Shown: in pieces, positions 13,484 through 19,783 of the stretch | Numbering within the stretch: position 1 is the first letter of the stretch | Layout: every line of letters starts with the position of its first letter | Origin: a virus | DNA: 33,119 nt | Direction: 5' to 3' (one strand) | IMG/VR virus record: IMGVR_UViG_3300037584_000415 | Location: 1 to 33,119 of that record | Notes under the pieces: generated by a model | Seen by the model: only the letters and a program-made list of their open reading frames with translations | What the model was told of the DNA's origin: nothing | Databases searched by the model: none | Made by a program: the position numbers and the translations under genes

Positions 13484-14441
13484 AGATTATTATAAACCAT
13501 TTGAATATCCATGGATGTTTGATTACTATGTATTACAAAATCAAATGCATTGGATGCCAGAGTCTGTACCATTACATACAGATGTAAAAGACTGGCAAGA
13601 ACTTTCAGATAAAGAAAAGAATTTACTTACACAAATATTTAGATTGTTTACTCAATCAGATGTAGATGTAGCATCAGGATATATAGATAAGTATATGCCT
13701 ATATTTAAAAAGCCAGAAGCAAGAATGATGATGTCATCTTTTGCTAATATGGAATCAATACATCAACACGCCTACAGCTTACTACTTGATACAGTAGGTA
13801 TGCCTGAAATAGAATACAAAGCATTTGCTGACTATGAAGAAATGGCAGACAAGCATGACTATGTTGGTAACTTTAAACCTAGTAAAGCTAAGAAAGAAAC
13901 TATTGCTAAAACTTTAGCAGTTTACTCTGCTTTCACAGAAGGACTACAACTCTTTAGTAGTTTTGCAATCTTGTTAAACTTTCCTAGATTTGGAAAGATG
14001 AAAGGCATGGGTCAGATAGTTACTTATAGTATTAGAGATGAATCAATGCATGTCGAAGCTATGACTAAATTGTTTAGAGAGTTTATCAAAGAGAACATAG
14101 AAATATGGACAGATGATTTCAAAAAAGAGTTATATGAAATATGTAGACAAATGGTTAAGCTTGAAGATAAATTTTTAGATTTAGTATTTGAAATGGGAGA
14201 CTTACAAGGATTAACTAAAAAAGATATGTATGCTTATAATAGATATATAGCTGACAGAAGATTACTTCAACTTGGACTTAAAACTAATTATGACCAAAGA
14301 GAAAATCCTCTTGGTTGGATAGATGAAGTCATGGGTGTTGAGCATCAAAACTTCTTTGAAGGTAGAGCAACAACATATATGAAAGCAGGACTTAGAGGAA
14401 GACAAGACAACATAACCTTTAGTGATTTAAATGAAAACTAA
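13464..14441 (+). CDS. nrdB: Ribonucleoside-diphosphate reductase, class I beta subunit
   Basis: Holds the dimetal site that starts the radical for NrdA. All expected ligands are visible in the 325-aa chain: Asp66, Glu97 and His100 (ESIH), Glu159 (TEG), Glu193 and His196 (RDESMH). Tyr104, seven residues after Glu97, matches the E. coli Tyr122 radical site, so a tyrosyl radical enzyme is expected. The ribosome binding site aaggagaatagat lies in the preceding gene. The C-terminal tail after QDNITFS is short. It overlaps the next gene by 11 bases. Confidence 0.95.
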   Translation: MSLLGNRDYYKPFEYPWMFDYYVLQNQMHWMPESVPLHTDVKDWQELSDKEKNLLTQIFRLFTQSDVDVASGYIDKYMPIFKKPEARMMMSSFANMESIHQHAYSLLLDTVGMPEIEYKAFADYEEMADKHDYVGNFKPSKAKKETIAKTLAVYSAFTEGLQLFSSFAILLNFPRFGKMKGMGQIVTYSIRDESMHVEAMTKLFREFIKENIEIWTDDFKKELYEICRQMVKLEDKFLDLVFEMGDLQGLTKKDMYAYNRYIADRRLLQLGLKTNYDQRENPLGWIDEVMGVEHQNFFEGRATTYMKAGLRGRQDNITFSDLNEN

Positions 14442-14655
14442 AGAAGCAACTCTATTAGGATATAAAATCTTATATAATAGAGCAGGAAAATTAATTACGG
14501 AACGAACATCTACTGATATTAAAGAATTAAAACCTTATTTTACAACGGAAGAGTATGCAACATTACAAACTATAGTAAGAGAAGGTACAATGAAGTTAGA
14601 TGAAATACATAATTATATAGAAGCTAACTTAAATGCACGGATAATGTCAAATTAG
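14431..14655 (+). CDS. Small hypothetical protein, end of the left arm (74 aa)
   Basis: ATG 14431 overlaps the nrdB end by 11 bases. The product is mixed-charge, with an N-terminal strand segment (LLGYKILYNRAGKLITERT) and helices after it. No glutaredoxin or thioredoxin motif (CxxC) is present, so it is not an obvious reductant for the reductase. It is the last + strand gene before the convergence zone. Confidence 0.65.
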   Translation: MKTKEATLLGYKILYNRAGKLITERTSTDIKELKPYFTTEEYATLQTIVREGTMKLDEIHNYIEANLNARIMSN

Positions 14656-14674
14656 AAAAATTTGTCAACACCTA

Positions 14675-14748
14675 AAGCCCATGTTTAAACATTTGAAAGG
14701 TAGTTAATACCTTGTCTTCAAAAAGACCTATTATTTAACTACGGGCTT
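14675..14748 (+). other. Nested inverted repeats in the convergence zone
   Basis: Between the last + strand gene and hsp20, aagccc (14675-14680) pairs with gggctt (14743-14748). Inside are a 12-base palindrome atgtttaaacat (14681-14692) and gtagttaa (14700-14707) with ttaactac (14735-14742), which encloses gtctt (14714-14718) with aagac (14723-14727). An exclusive alternative is aaggta (14697-14702) with tacctt (14708-14713). The same stems form on both strands. A bidirectional terminator or structured RNA is likely; a tRNA is excluded. Confidence 0.55.
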
Positions 14749-14761
14749 CTCCGTGCCTCTG

Positions 14762-14780
14762 ATAGCATTTAGCTATTTTT
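14762..14780 (+). terminator. Terminator-like hairpin ending the + strand block
   Basis: atagc (14762-14766) pairs with gctat (14772-14776) around a five-base loop, followed by TTTT (14777-14780). It is at the 3' end of the nrd block and touches the stop codon of the convergent hsp20 gene. The stem is short, so it may act together with the nested repeats just upstream. Confidence 0.45.
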
Positions 14781-15192
14781 ACCTAGAAATCTTAATAATT
14801 TTTGGTTTATTCTCTTCTGGTATGTTTTTATGTAGCTCAATGAGTAAAATTCCATCAACCATCTTAGCTTTTTTAACTTCAACATACTCAGCCAAAGCAA
14901 ATGATTTATAAAATTCTCGTTCAGAAATTCCTTTATGAACAAATTCTATATCATCTTCTCTGTCTGCGTAAGTTGCAGAGATAGTTAAAGAATTATCTTC
15001 TACTTGAATGTTAATGTCAGACTGTTTAAACCCTGCCATTGCCATTTCAATATAGTATGTTTCACCTTTTTTAATTATATTGTAAGGTGGATAGTTTGAT
15101 TGAGGTATTGATGCTCTTTGTAATGTATTAAAGATTTCATCAAACCCAACTGAGAACGGGCTGAATTGCCCAAATGCTTTTATGTTTGTCAT
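14779..15192 (-). CDS. hsp20: Small heat shock protein Hsp20 (IbpA-like)
   Basis: ATP-independent holdase chaperone. The 137-aa product has an N-terminal arm (FSVGFDEIFNTLQRA), an alpha-crystallin domain (YYIEMAMAGFKQSDINIQVE through VDGILLIELHKNIPE) and a C-terminal IxI-type motif (KIIKISR), the IbpA layout. The ribosome binding site is taaggagttaat. It has its own sigma70 promoter at 15251-15278 and a 5' hairpin in the leader, and is the last gene of the right arm. Phage Hsp20 genes are known from marine myoviruses. A role in folding or assembly of virion proteins is inference. Confidence 0.9.
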   Translation of the reverse strand: MTNIKAFGQFSPFSVGFDEIFNTLQRASIPQSNYPPYNIIKKGETYYIEMAMAGFKQSDINIQVEDNSLTISATYADREDDIEFVHKGISEREFYKSFALAEYVEVKKAKMVDGILLIELHKNIPEENKPKIIKISR

Positions 15193-15250
15193 ATTAACTC
15201 CTTATATAAAGCAAGTTTATGAGTGCCGACCTTTCGCACACTCTTCTTAT

Positions 15251-15278
15251 ATTATAGTACCTATTTCAAAATTGTCAA
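15251..15278 (-). promoter_or_regulatory. Near-perfect sigma70 promoter of hsp20
   Basis: On the - strand TTGACA (15278-15273), 16-base spacer, TATAAT (15256-15251). The predicted start near 15244 is followed at once by a hairpin, gagtg with cactc (15243-15239 and 15225-15221), then the hsp20 ribosome binding site. The -35 hexamer lies inside the last codons of the upstream 61-aa gene. Both hexamers match consensus; spacing is one base short of ideal. Confidence 0.75.
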
Positions 15279-15446
15279 GTCTATTATGTAAAAAGATAGT
15301 AACATAAACATAAATACACTAACTTGTACAACAGACATAATAGTTATTTGTTTCATTGGGTGTACTTCTACAATTTTTTCTATCCAATCTTCACTTGGAG
15401 AAAGATTAGCTGCTTGAAGTATTTTCTTTTCTATTTCTTTTTTCAT
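15261..15446 (-). CDS. Small membrane protein (61 aa)
   Basis: The start is adjacent to the stop of the preceding gene (TAAATG), with no strong binding site, so translation is probably coupled. Residues about 33-58 (TIMSVVQVSVFMFMLLSFYII) form one transmembrane helix behind a charged N-terminal helix. A role in lysis (antiholin or holin-like) is possible from location after the holin-endolysin group, but is inference. Its 3' end contains the hsp20 -35 element. Confidence 0.6.
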   Translation of the reverse strand: MKKEIEKKILQAANLSPSEDWIEKIVEVHPMKQITIMSVVQVSVFMFMLLSFYIIDLTILK

Positions 15447-15788
15447 TTAACCAGCTAAAGGATTACCACTTTCTAGTCTAGATATATCTTTAGTTAAAGT
15501 TTCAATGTCTGCTTTAATTGTAGCAATGTCGGTTTTAATTTCAGTTACATCAGGAATAGATATATTGTCTATTTCTTTTTCTAGAAATTGAACTGATGTT
15601 TCTATCTTGCCAAACCTTTCTTCAATTATTTTTTGAGCATCTTCAGTATCTGCAATACCACCAACAGCAGCTTCAAGATTTTCTAATCTATTAATATACT
15701 CTGCTCCTTGATATCCAAACCCTGCAAGAGTTCCAATAATACCTATTAATGCAATAAACTGTGTTGTTTTATTTTGTAACCAATCCAT
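15447..15788 (-). CDS. Membrane-anchored coiled-coil protein (113 aa)
   Basis: ATG 15788 follows ataggagaacatt. One N-terminal transmembrane segment (QFIALIGIIGTLAGFGY, about 11-28) is followed by a long coiled coil (NRLENLEAAVGG through DIETLTKDISRLE). The layout of inner-membrane anchor plus helical rod would fit a spanin-like or holin-associated role near the lysis genes, but the sequence has no lipobox partner and no family is recognised. Confidence 0.65.
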   Translation of the reverse strand: MDWLQNKTTQFIALIGIIGTLAGFGYQGAEYINRLENLEAAVGGIADTEDAQKIIEERFGKIETSVQFLEKEIDNISIPDVTEIKTDIATIKADIETLTKDISRLESGNPLAG

Positions 15789-15797
15789 AATGTTCTC

Positions 15798-17798
15798 CTA
15801 TAATTTTGGTTGTAGTTCTTTTATTTTAATCAAAGTTTCTAAACTCTGACCTGCCATTTGGTAAAAGCCTTCAATGTTATCTGACAACATATTGTTAGCA
15901 TAGATATCTGTAGACTCATACCATATATCTTGGTCCGGTAATGTAACTAATCTATATTTATTAAAGTTAGGTACAAATCCCATGTAAGCTATAATAGTAT
16001 TCTCTGACCCATACTCACCTGTCTCTTCTTGTTTAGCTTCAACATCATCTTGAGCATCTTGTAAGTTCTGAGCTATAACATTAGCTACAGTTTGTTCTGT
16101 CTCTGTAGCTGATGCATCTGTAGAAACTGATACATCTATTTGACTTTGTAAAGTTTGAGTAGATGTTGTATCAACTACAACACTTGTTGTCTCAACTGTC
16201 TCAACTTCTGTACTTGTAGAGCTTGTAATATTAGAACTCATATCTAATACTTGATTGTTTTGTGCAGTAGAAGATGCAAATTGTTCTGATATACTAGGCG
16301 AATTACTAATACTTACACCACCAGAATTAGATGATGATACGCTAGAAGCTCCTGTCGTGCCACCTGTAGAGTGTATAGAGTTTCCTGATGTAGTTCCACT
16401 AACACTAGACTGAGCTGTGCTTAGAGTAGAAGAGATAATGTTTAATGCCATTTCTCTACTTATTGAACTCTTACCTTCAGATGTTTCTTCAGCAATAACT
16501 AGTTCTTCATCTTCTTGTATTTCTTCTTCTATAACTTCTTCTTCTTCTTCAATAAGTTCCTCAATAAGTTCTTCCTCCGACTCCTCTGCATACGCAAGTT
16601 CTTCTTCAATAATTGCCTCTTCCTCAAACCAATCCTCCACTTCTTCAATAAATGTTTCTTGAAATACAAACTCCTCAATCATTAAATCTTCAATAGGTAA
16701 AAAGATTTCTTCTTCTCGTATAAATGGAAGAGGCTCTATAAATTCATCAAGTGGTTGTAGTTGTTCAAAGATTATTTCTTCTGTAAATATTAACTCAGGC
16801 TCTTCAAAAAAATCATACTCAAATTCAAATACATACTCTTCAAAGATTTCTGGTTCTTCAAAAGTGTCATACATGTCATACTCTTCTTGATAACCATAAT
16901 CAAATTCTTCTTCAAAATAAGCTACTGAATTTTCTTGTGTATAACCTTGACAGAATGGAGCATATTGTGGGTCTAAATCACATTGGAGGTCATCATAAGC
17001 CTCCCAATAATAAGGACATGACTCAGAGTACAACTGGTCTATATCACATTGTTGTGTTTGATAAGCTGCTGCATAACCAGAACAACTTGAATTGTTTAAA
17101 GGATTACTACAATCAATATTATTACCACTACCAGAACCATATAACGAACCACCATTCTCTAACATATCATTAAATGATGTGTCGTTCCAGTTAGTATTTA
17201 CACAACTACTAGAGTTAGTAGAGCCTGTATTACATTCATCGTGAAATAAATATTGATATATTTCAGAGCTGCCACTACCTACTTCACCAATTAAAACATC
17301 GTGATTAATTATATCTAATGCACCATATCTATACTCAAAAGTATTGTTAGTCCAAAGTATAACTTCAAAACTGTTATCAGATGCACGATTATACTCACGC
17401 ATATTATACCAACCAAAGACTGTCATATCATTAAAATTTTTAGCTAACATCTTTGAACCATTGTCTCGTATTAAATCAGTCCAAAAAGGTAGCATAGTAT
17501 AAGTATACTGATTTGCTAAAGGGTCTGGTGTGTAGTCGTTACAATAAGCTCCAGAGATTTTAAAATGTAGACAACCATTGGTAGCCATTCTAGCAGAGCT
17601 AAAGGTTTGATTATAAAAATCAAAGTTAAACCCTAAATTAAAAGCATTAGAAACTTGGTCGTCTCCAGAGTTTAAATTGGTTGTACCTGATTGATTGGTA
17701 AGGTCTATTAAAGACTGATTGCCTTCGTAGATATATTGACTAAAGACATTAAGACTTAAGAGACACGCTATTGCGTAGCATAAAATTCTTTTTTGCAT
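15798..17798 (-). CDS. Secreted NIDO-like, Cys-repeat and Glu-rich protein (666 aa)
   Basis: An unusual modular protein. Residues 1-20 form a signal peptide (RILCYAIACLLSLNVFS, probable cleavage before Gln21). Residues about 45-190 resemble a NIDO (nidogen-like) domain: FNLGFNFDFYNQTF, MATNGCLHF, LPFWTDLI, FEVILWTNNTFEYRYG. Residues 230-290 hold three Cys repeats of 21-22 residues (Cys230/239, 251/261, 273/283). Residues about 295-440 are extremely Glu-rich, 445-600 Ser/Thr-rich. The C-terminal 70 residues (YRLVTLPDQDIWYESTDIY) form a conserved-looking module. It starts inside the preceding gene's end with no strong binding site. Function unknown; an extracytoplasmic or virion surface role is inferred. 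NIDO assignment is by eye. Confidence 0.6.
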   Translation of the reverse strand: MQKRILCYAIACLLSLNVFSQYIYEGNQSLIDLTNQSGTTNLNSGDDQVSNAFNLGFNFDFYNQTFSSARMATNGCLHFKISGAYCNDYTPDPLANQYTYTMLPFWTDLIRDNGSKMLAKNFNDMTVFGWYNMREYNRASDNSFEVILWTNNTFEYRYGALDIINHDVLIGEVGSGSSEIYQYLFHDECNTGSTNSSSCVNTNWNDTSFNDMLENGGSLYGSGSGNNIDCSNPLNNSSCSGYAAAYQTQQCDIDQLYSESCPYYWEAYDDLQCDLDPQYAPFCQGYTQENSVAYFEEEFDYGYQEEYDMYDTFEEPEIFEEYVFEFEYDFFEEPELIFTEEIIFEQLQPLDEFIEPLPFIREEEIFLPIEDLMIEEFVFQETFIEEVEDWFEEEAIIEEELAYAEESEEELIEELIEEEEEVIEEEIQEDEELVIAEETSEGKSSISREMALNIISSTLSTAQSSVSGTTSGNSIHSTGGTTGASSVSSSNSGGVSISNSPSISEQFASSTAQNNQVLDMSSNITSSTSTEVETVETTSVVVDTTSTQTLQSQIDVSVSTDASATETEQTVANVIAQNLQDAQDDVEAKQEETGEYGSENTIIAYMGFVPNFNKYRLVTLPDQDIWYESTDIYANNMLSDNIEGFYQMAGQSLETLIKIKELQPKL
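16917..17111 (-). repeat. Tandem Cys repeats within the 666-aa gene
   Basis: Codons 230 to about 294 encode three copies of a C-x(8-9)-C-x2-Y module with a period of 21-22 residues (starting CSNPLNN, CDIDQLY, CDLDPQY). The copies differ at nucleotide level, so the repeat is an old protein-level duplication. Confidence 0.6.
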
Positions 17799-18847
17799 TG
17801 TCTTTTAGTTTTAGTTTTAGCTGTATAAGTTTTCTTTACTAACCCAACTACATCTTTATTTATATTATCTCTGTTAGGATTTTTATCGTAAGTACATTCT
17901 TCTATAAAAAGTTTTAATTGTTCTTTAGCATCAGGTCTTTTAGATTTATTTTCTGACCAAGCTTTAGCAGCTTCTTTACCTATTTTACCTTGATAAGGGC
18001 AAGGAGTACCAGCCATTTCCATAGCTTTAAATACTCTAGGGTCTTGACATAATATTGAAACTGAAGCTACTTTCATACCGGTATCGTAAAGATACTTAGA
18101 AAGTTTTAATCGTTCACAGTTAGTATCAGTAACTGTTCGTCCTGTAGAGATACCAAATACTTGTCCTTGATAAGCACCAGAACGACCAACAGTACAAAGG
18201 TCTTGTGAATAAGACATAATACTAGGTGCTATAGCAGAAGCAGGAGGTGCTTTACTTTTTATTTCTTGTCTTATTGTTTGTGTTGAGTTAGACTCGTTAA
18301 TATTTCTATTAGTATTATCAGACTTTGTATTGTTATTATTAGTATTTGTGTTATCAGTAGTAACATTAGAATCTGAAGTAGATTGATTAACATTAGTATT
18401 ATTATTAGTATTTGTATTATTACTAGTAGAATTACTATTATTGTTTACATTTTGATTTACTGTAGAGTTTACAGTAGAGTTAGATGTAGATGTAGATGTG
18501 TTATTATTATTGTTAGTATTGGTATTATTACTGGTAGATGTGGAATTATTAGTATTGTTATTTGTATTAGTTGATGTATTAACATTAGTATTATTATTAG
18601 TGTTAGTATTTGTATTCGTATTAGTATTCGTATTAGTATTTGTATTAGTATTTGTATTATTATTAGTATTATTATTGGTATTACTATTTGTAGTAGTTGT
18701 ATTATTAGTAGTAGTTAAATTATTATCTTCACAATACTGTGTACCAGCATCACAATCATCTGCACTTGCAGCAAAAGATAGTACCATTAAACCTAATATA
18801 AGTAATGGTCCAAAAAATTTTCTATTTATCTCTCCTTTTGATAACAT
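17768..18847 (-). CDS. Secreted Asn/Thr-repeat protein with conserved Cys domain (359 aa)
   Basis: ATG 18847 has a good site (aaaggagatgaa). Residues about 11-29 are a signal peptide (FFGPLLILGLMVLSFAASA, probable cleavage after Ala29). Residues 43-190 are nearly only Asn and Thr/Ser, in TN or NNT repeats. Residues 200-359 are a normal-complexity domain beginning PPASAIAPSIMSYSQDLC, with Cys residues (218, 239, 262 and later) and the segment CERLKLSKYLYDTGMKVASV. I recall this C-terminal domain from marine phage proteins of unknown function, often behind a low-complexity linker. Its end overlaps the 666-aa gene by 31 bases; the two are probably co-expressed and both exported. Confidence 0.7.
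   Translation of the reverse strand: MLSKGEINRKFFGPLLILGLMVLSFAASADDCDAGTQYCEDNNLTTTNNTTTTNSNTNNNTNNNTNTNTNTNTNTNTNTNTNTNNNTNVNTSTNTNNNTNNSTSTSNNTNTNNNNNTSTSTSNSTVNSTVNQNVNNNSNSTSNNTNTNNNTNVNQSTSDSNVTTDNTNTNNNNTKSDNTNRNINESNSTQTIRQEIKSKAPPASAIAPSIMSYSQDLCTVGRSGAYQGQVFGISTGRTVTDTNCERLKLSKYLYDTGMKVASVSILCQDPRVFKAMEMAGTPCPYQGKIGKEAAKAWSENKSKRPDAKEQLKLFIEECTYDKNPNRDNINKDVVGLVKKTYTAKTKTKRQCKKEFYATQ
18278..18721 (-). repeat. Asn/Thr low-complexity coding repeat
   Basis: Codons 43-190 of the 359-aa gene are almost only AAT/AAC, ACT/ACA and AGT. The core (about 18570-18700) alternates aatac and taatac triplet pairs, a quasi-tandem six-base repeat that could expand or contract by slippage. Confidence 0.8.
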
Positions 18848-18858
18848 TTCATCTCCTT

Positions 18859-19332
18859 TTATTTATCATTTGTATTGGAAGCTCCAAAGTAAAAACTAAT
18901 AACAGCACTAGCTAAACCACCAAGATAACCTAATACTAAATTAATTAGTGCCTCGCTGTTTTGTTCTGGTGGTTGTAAAGTAACAAGAAAAATATATCCC
19001 ATAAATCCACCTACTACAGATATACCCATGATACGAGCTGTCCAGTCTTTACTAAATTTACTTCTAGCATCTTGACCGTCAGCTACTTCTAATTTAAATA
19101 CATCAACATCAAGCTCTTTCATCTGAACTTCAAAAGCTTGTTCAGCTTTTTTAAGCTCTAACATTTGTTCAGGTGTAGCTTCTGCTATTCCTTTCTCTAT
19201 TGCTTTAGGTGTATTAGGTACTCCCAATACATCAGCAATCATATTAGCTGCCATTCCTCCCATTGGTCCACCTAATGCAGTTCCTAATGTAGGTGCAACA
19301 GCTCCAACTATATTTTTTAATATTGCTTTCAT
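18859..19332 (-). CDS. Holin, 3TM (GTA-type) family
   Basis: Forms membrane lesions that release endolysin. The 157-aa chain has a Gly/Ala-rich hydrophobic N terminus (LKNIVGAVAPTLGTALGGPMGGMAANMIADVLG), a charged helical middle (ELKKAEQAFEVQMKEL), then two transmembrane segments (IMGISVVGGFMGYIFLVTL, about 101-119; LVLGYLGGLASAVISFYFG, about 132-150). This matches the 3TM holin family of gene transfer agents and marine phages. It sits directly downstream of the endolysin gene, one base apart, which supports the role. The ribosome binding site is aggagtatgaa. Confidence 0.8.
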   Translation of the reverse strand: MKAILKNIVGAVAPTLGTALGGPMGGMAANMIADVLGVPNTPKAIEKGIAEATPEQMLELKKAEQAFEVQMKELDVDVFKLEVADGQDARSKFSKDWTARIMGISVVGGFMGYIFLVTLQPPEQNSEALINLVLGYLGGLASAVISFYFGASNTNDK

Positions 19333-19333
19333 T

Positions 19334-19783
19334 TCATACTCCTAATACTATATCTTGTAATTCTTTACTTCTTCTACCTACTTGCCAATACCAACGACTT
19401 TCTTGCATTTGTTGTGCCATTTCTTTCCAGTCATGTGACCTACAAGCTGCTAACATATTTTTAAATTTAGATAATCTAGTACCACCTAAATTAAAACACA
19501 TATTAACTAACACTCTTTGTATAGGTTCTGGTAAGTTTTCAAAGTCTTCCTCGCTACCAAAGACATGTATAGTTTCTTGATAATGTTTTTCAAAATCTTG
19601 TTCATAATACATATCAACAACTTCTTGAGATACTTTAGTTCCTACTTCCCAAGAATACTCAGGGTCTTCAGGTTGGCAAAGATGCCCAATCCCTAAAGTT
19701 TTATAGCCTAAACTATCTTCATATATTTTTAACACTTCGCCTTCGTGTCTTTTTATTTCAGCTTTACATAGTTCTATGTTCAT
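19334..19783 (-). CDS. Endolysin, GH24 lysozyme (T4 lysozyme-like)
   Basis: Cleaves peptidoglycan at lysis. The 149-aa chain has the GH24 catalytic set at T4 spacing: Glu14 (KRHEG), Asp23 (YEDSLGY), Thr29 (KTLGIGH). Later RVLVNMCFNLGGTRLSKFKNML and ESRWYWQVGRRSKEL match the C-terminal half of the family. There is no signal peptide, so it depends on the neighbouring holin. Its start overlaps the stop of the 1325-aa virion gene (ATGA). Confidence 0.92.
   Translation of the reverse strand: MNIELCKAEIKRHEGEVLKIYEDSLGYKTLGIGHLCQPEDPEYSWEVGTKVSQEVVDMYYEQDFEKHYQETIHVFGSEEDFENLPEPIQRVLVNMCFNLGGTRLSKFKNMLAACRSHDWKEMAQQMQESRWYWQVGRRSKELQDIVLGV

Noticed and set aside
14639-14667. TTGACA on the - strand near the end of the left arm, reading into the nrd block
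   Set aside because: Best -10 at 16 bp is CATTAT (4/6); antisense direction and no leader or gene to serve. Kept only as a weak possibility of an antisense transcript.
14675-14748. Possible tRNA gene: 74 bases with acceptor-like ends and, on the - strand, a ttcaaat T-loop-like heptamer
   Set aside because: The central hairpin has only a four-base loop where an anticodon loop needs seven, no D-arm forms, and the T-stem does not pair, with four extra bases before the acceptor strand.
16417-16662. Ser-rich + strand frame opposite the Glu-rich segment
   Set aside because: The Ser run is the complement of GAA/GAG codons; no start signals.
16946-18048. Two TTGACA on the + strand within the secreted protein genes (16946, 18043)
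   Set aside because: No -10-like hexamer at 16-18 bp and antisense to the genes; they serve as a rough control for the left-arm pattern.
18570-18700. CRISPR-like or satellite array suggested by regular short repeats
   Set aside because: The repeat is a six-base coding microsatellite in frame with the Asn/Thr protein; there are no spacers or direct repeats of CRISPR size.
18383-18899. Hydrophobic + strand frames opposite the Asn/Thr repeat gene
   Set aside because: Val/Leu runs are simply the complement of Asn/Thr codon repeats.
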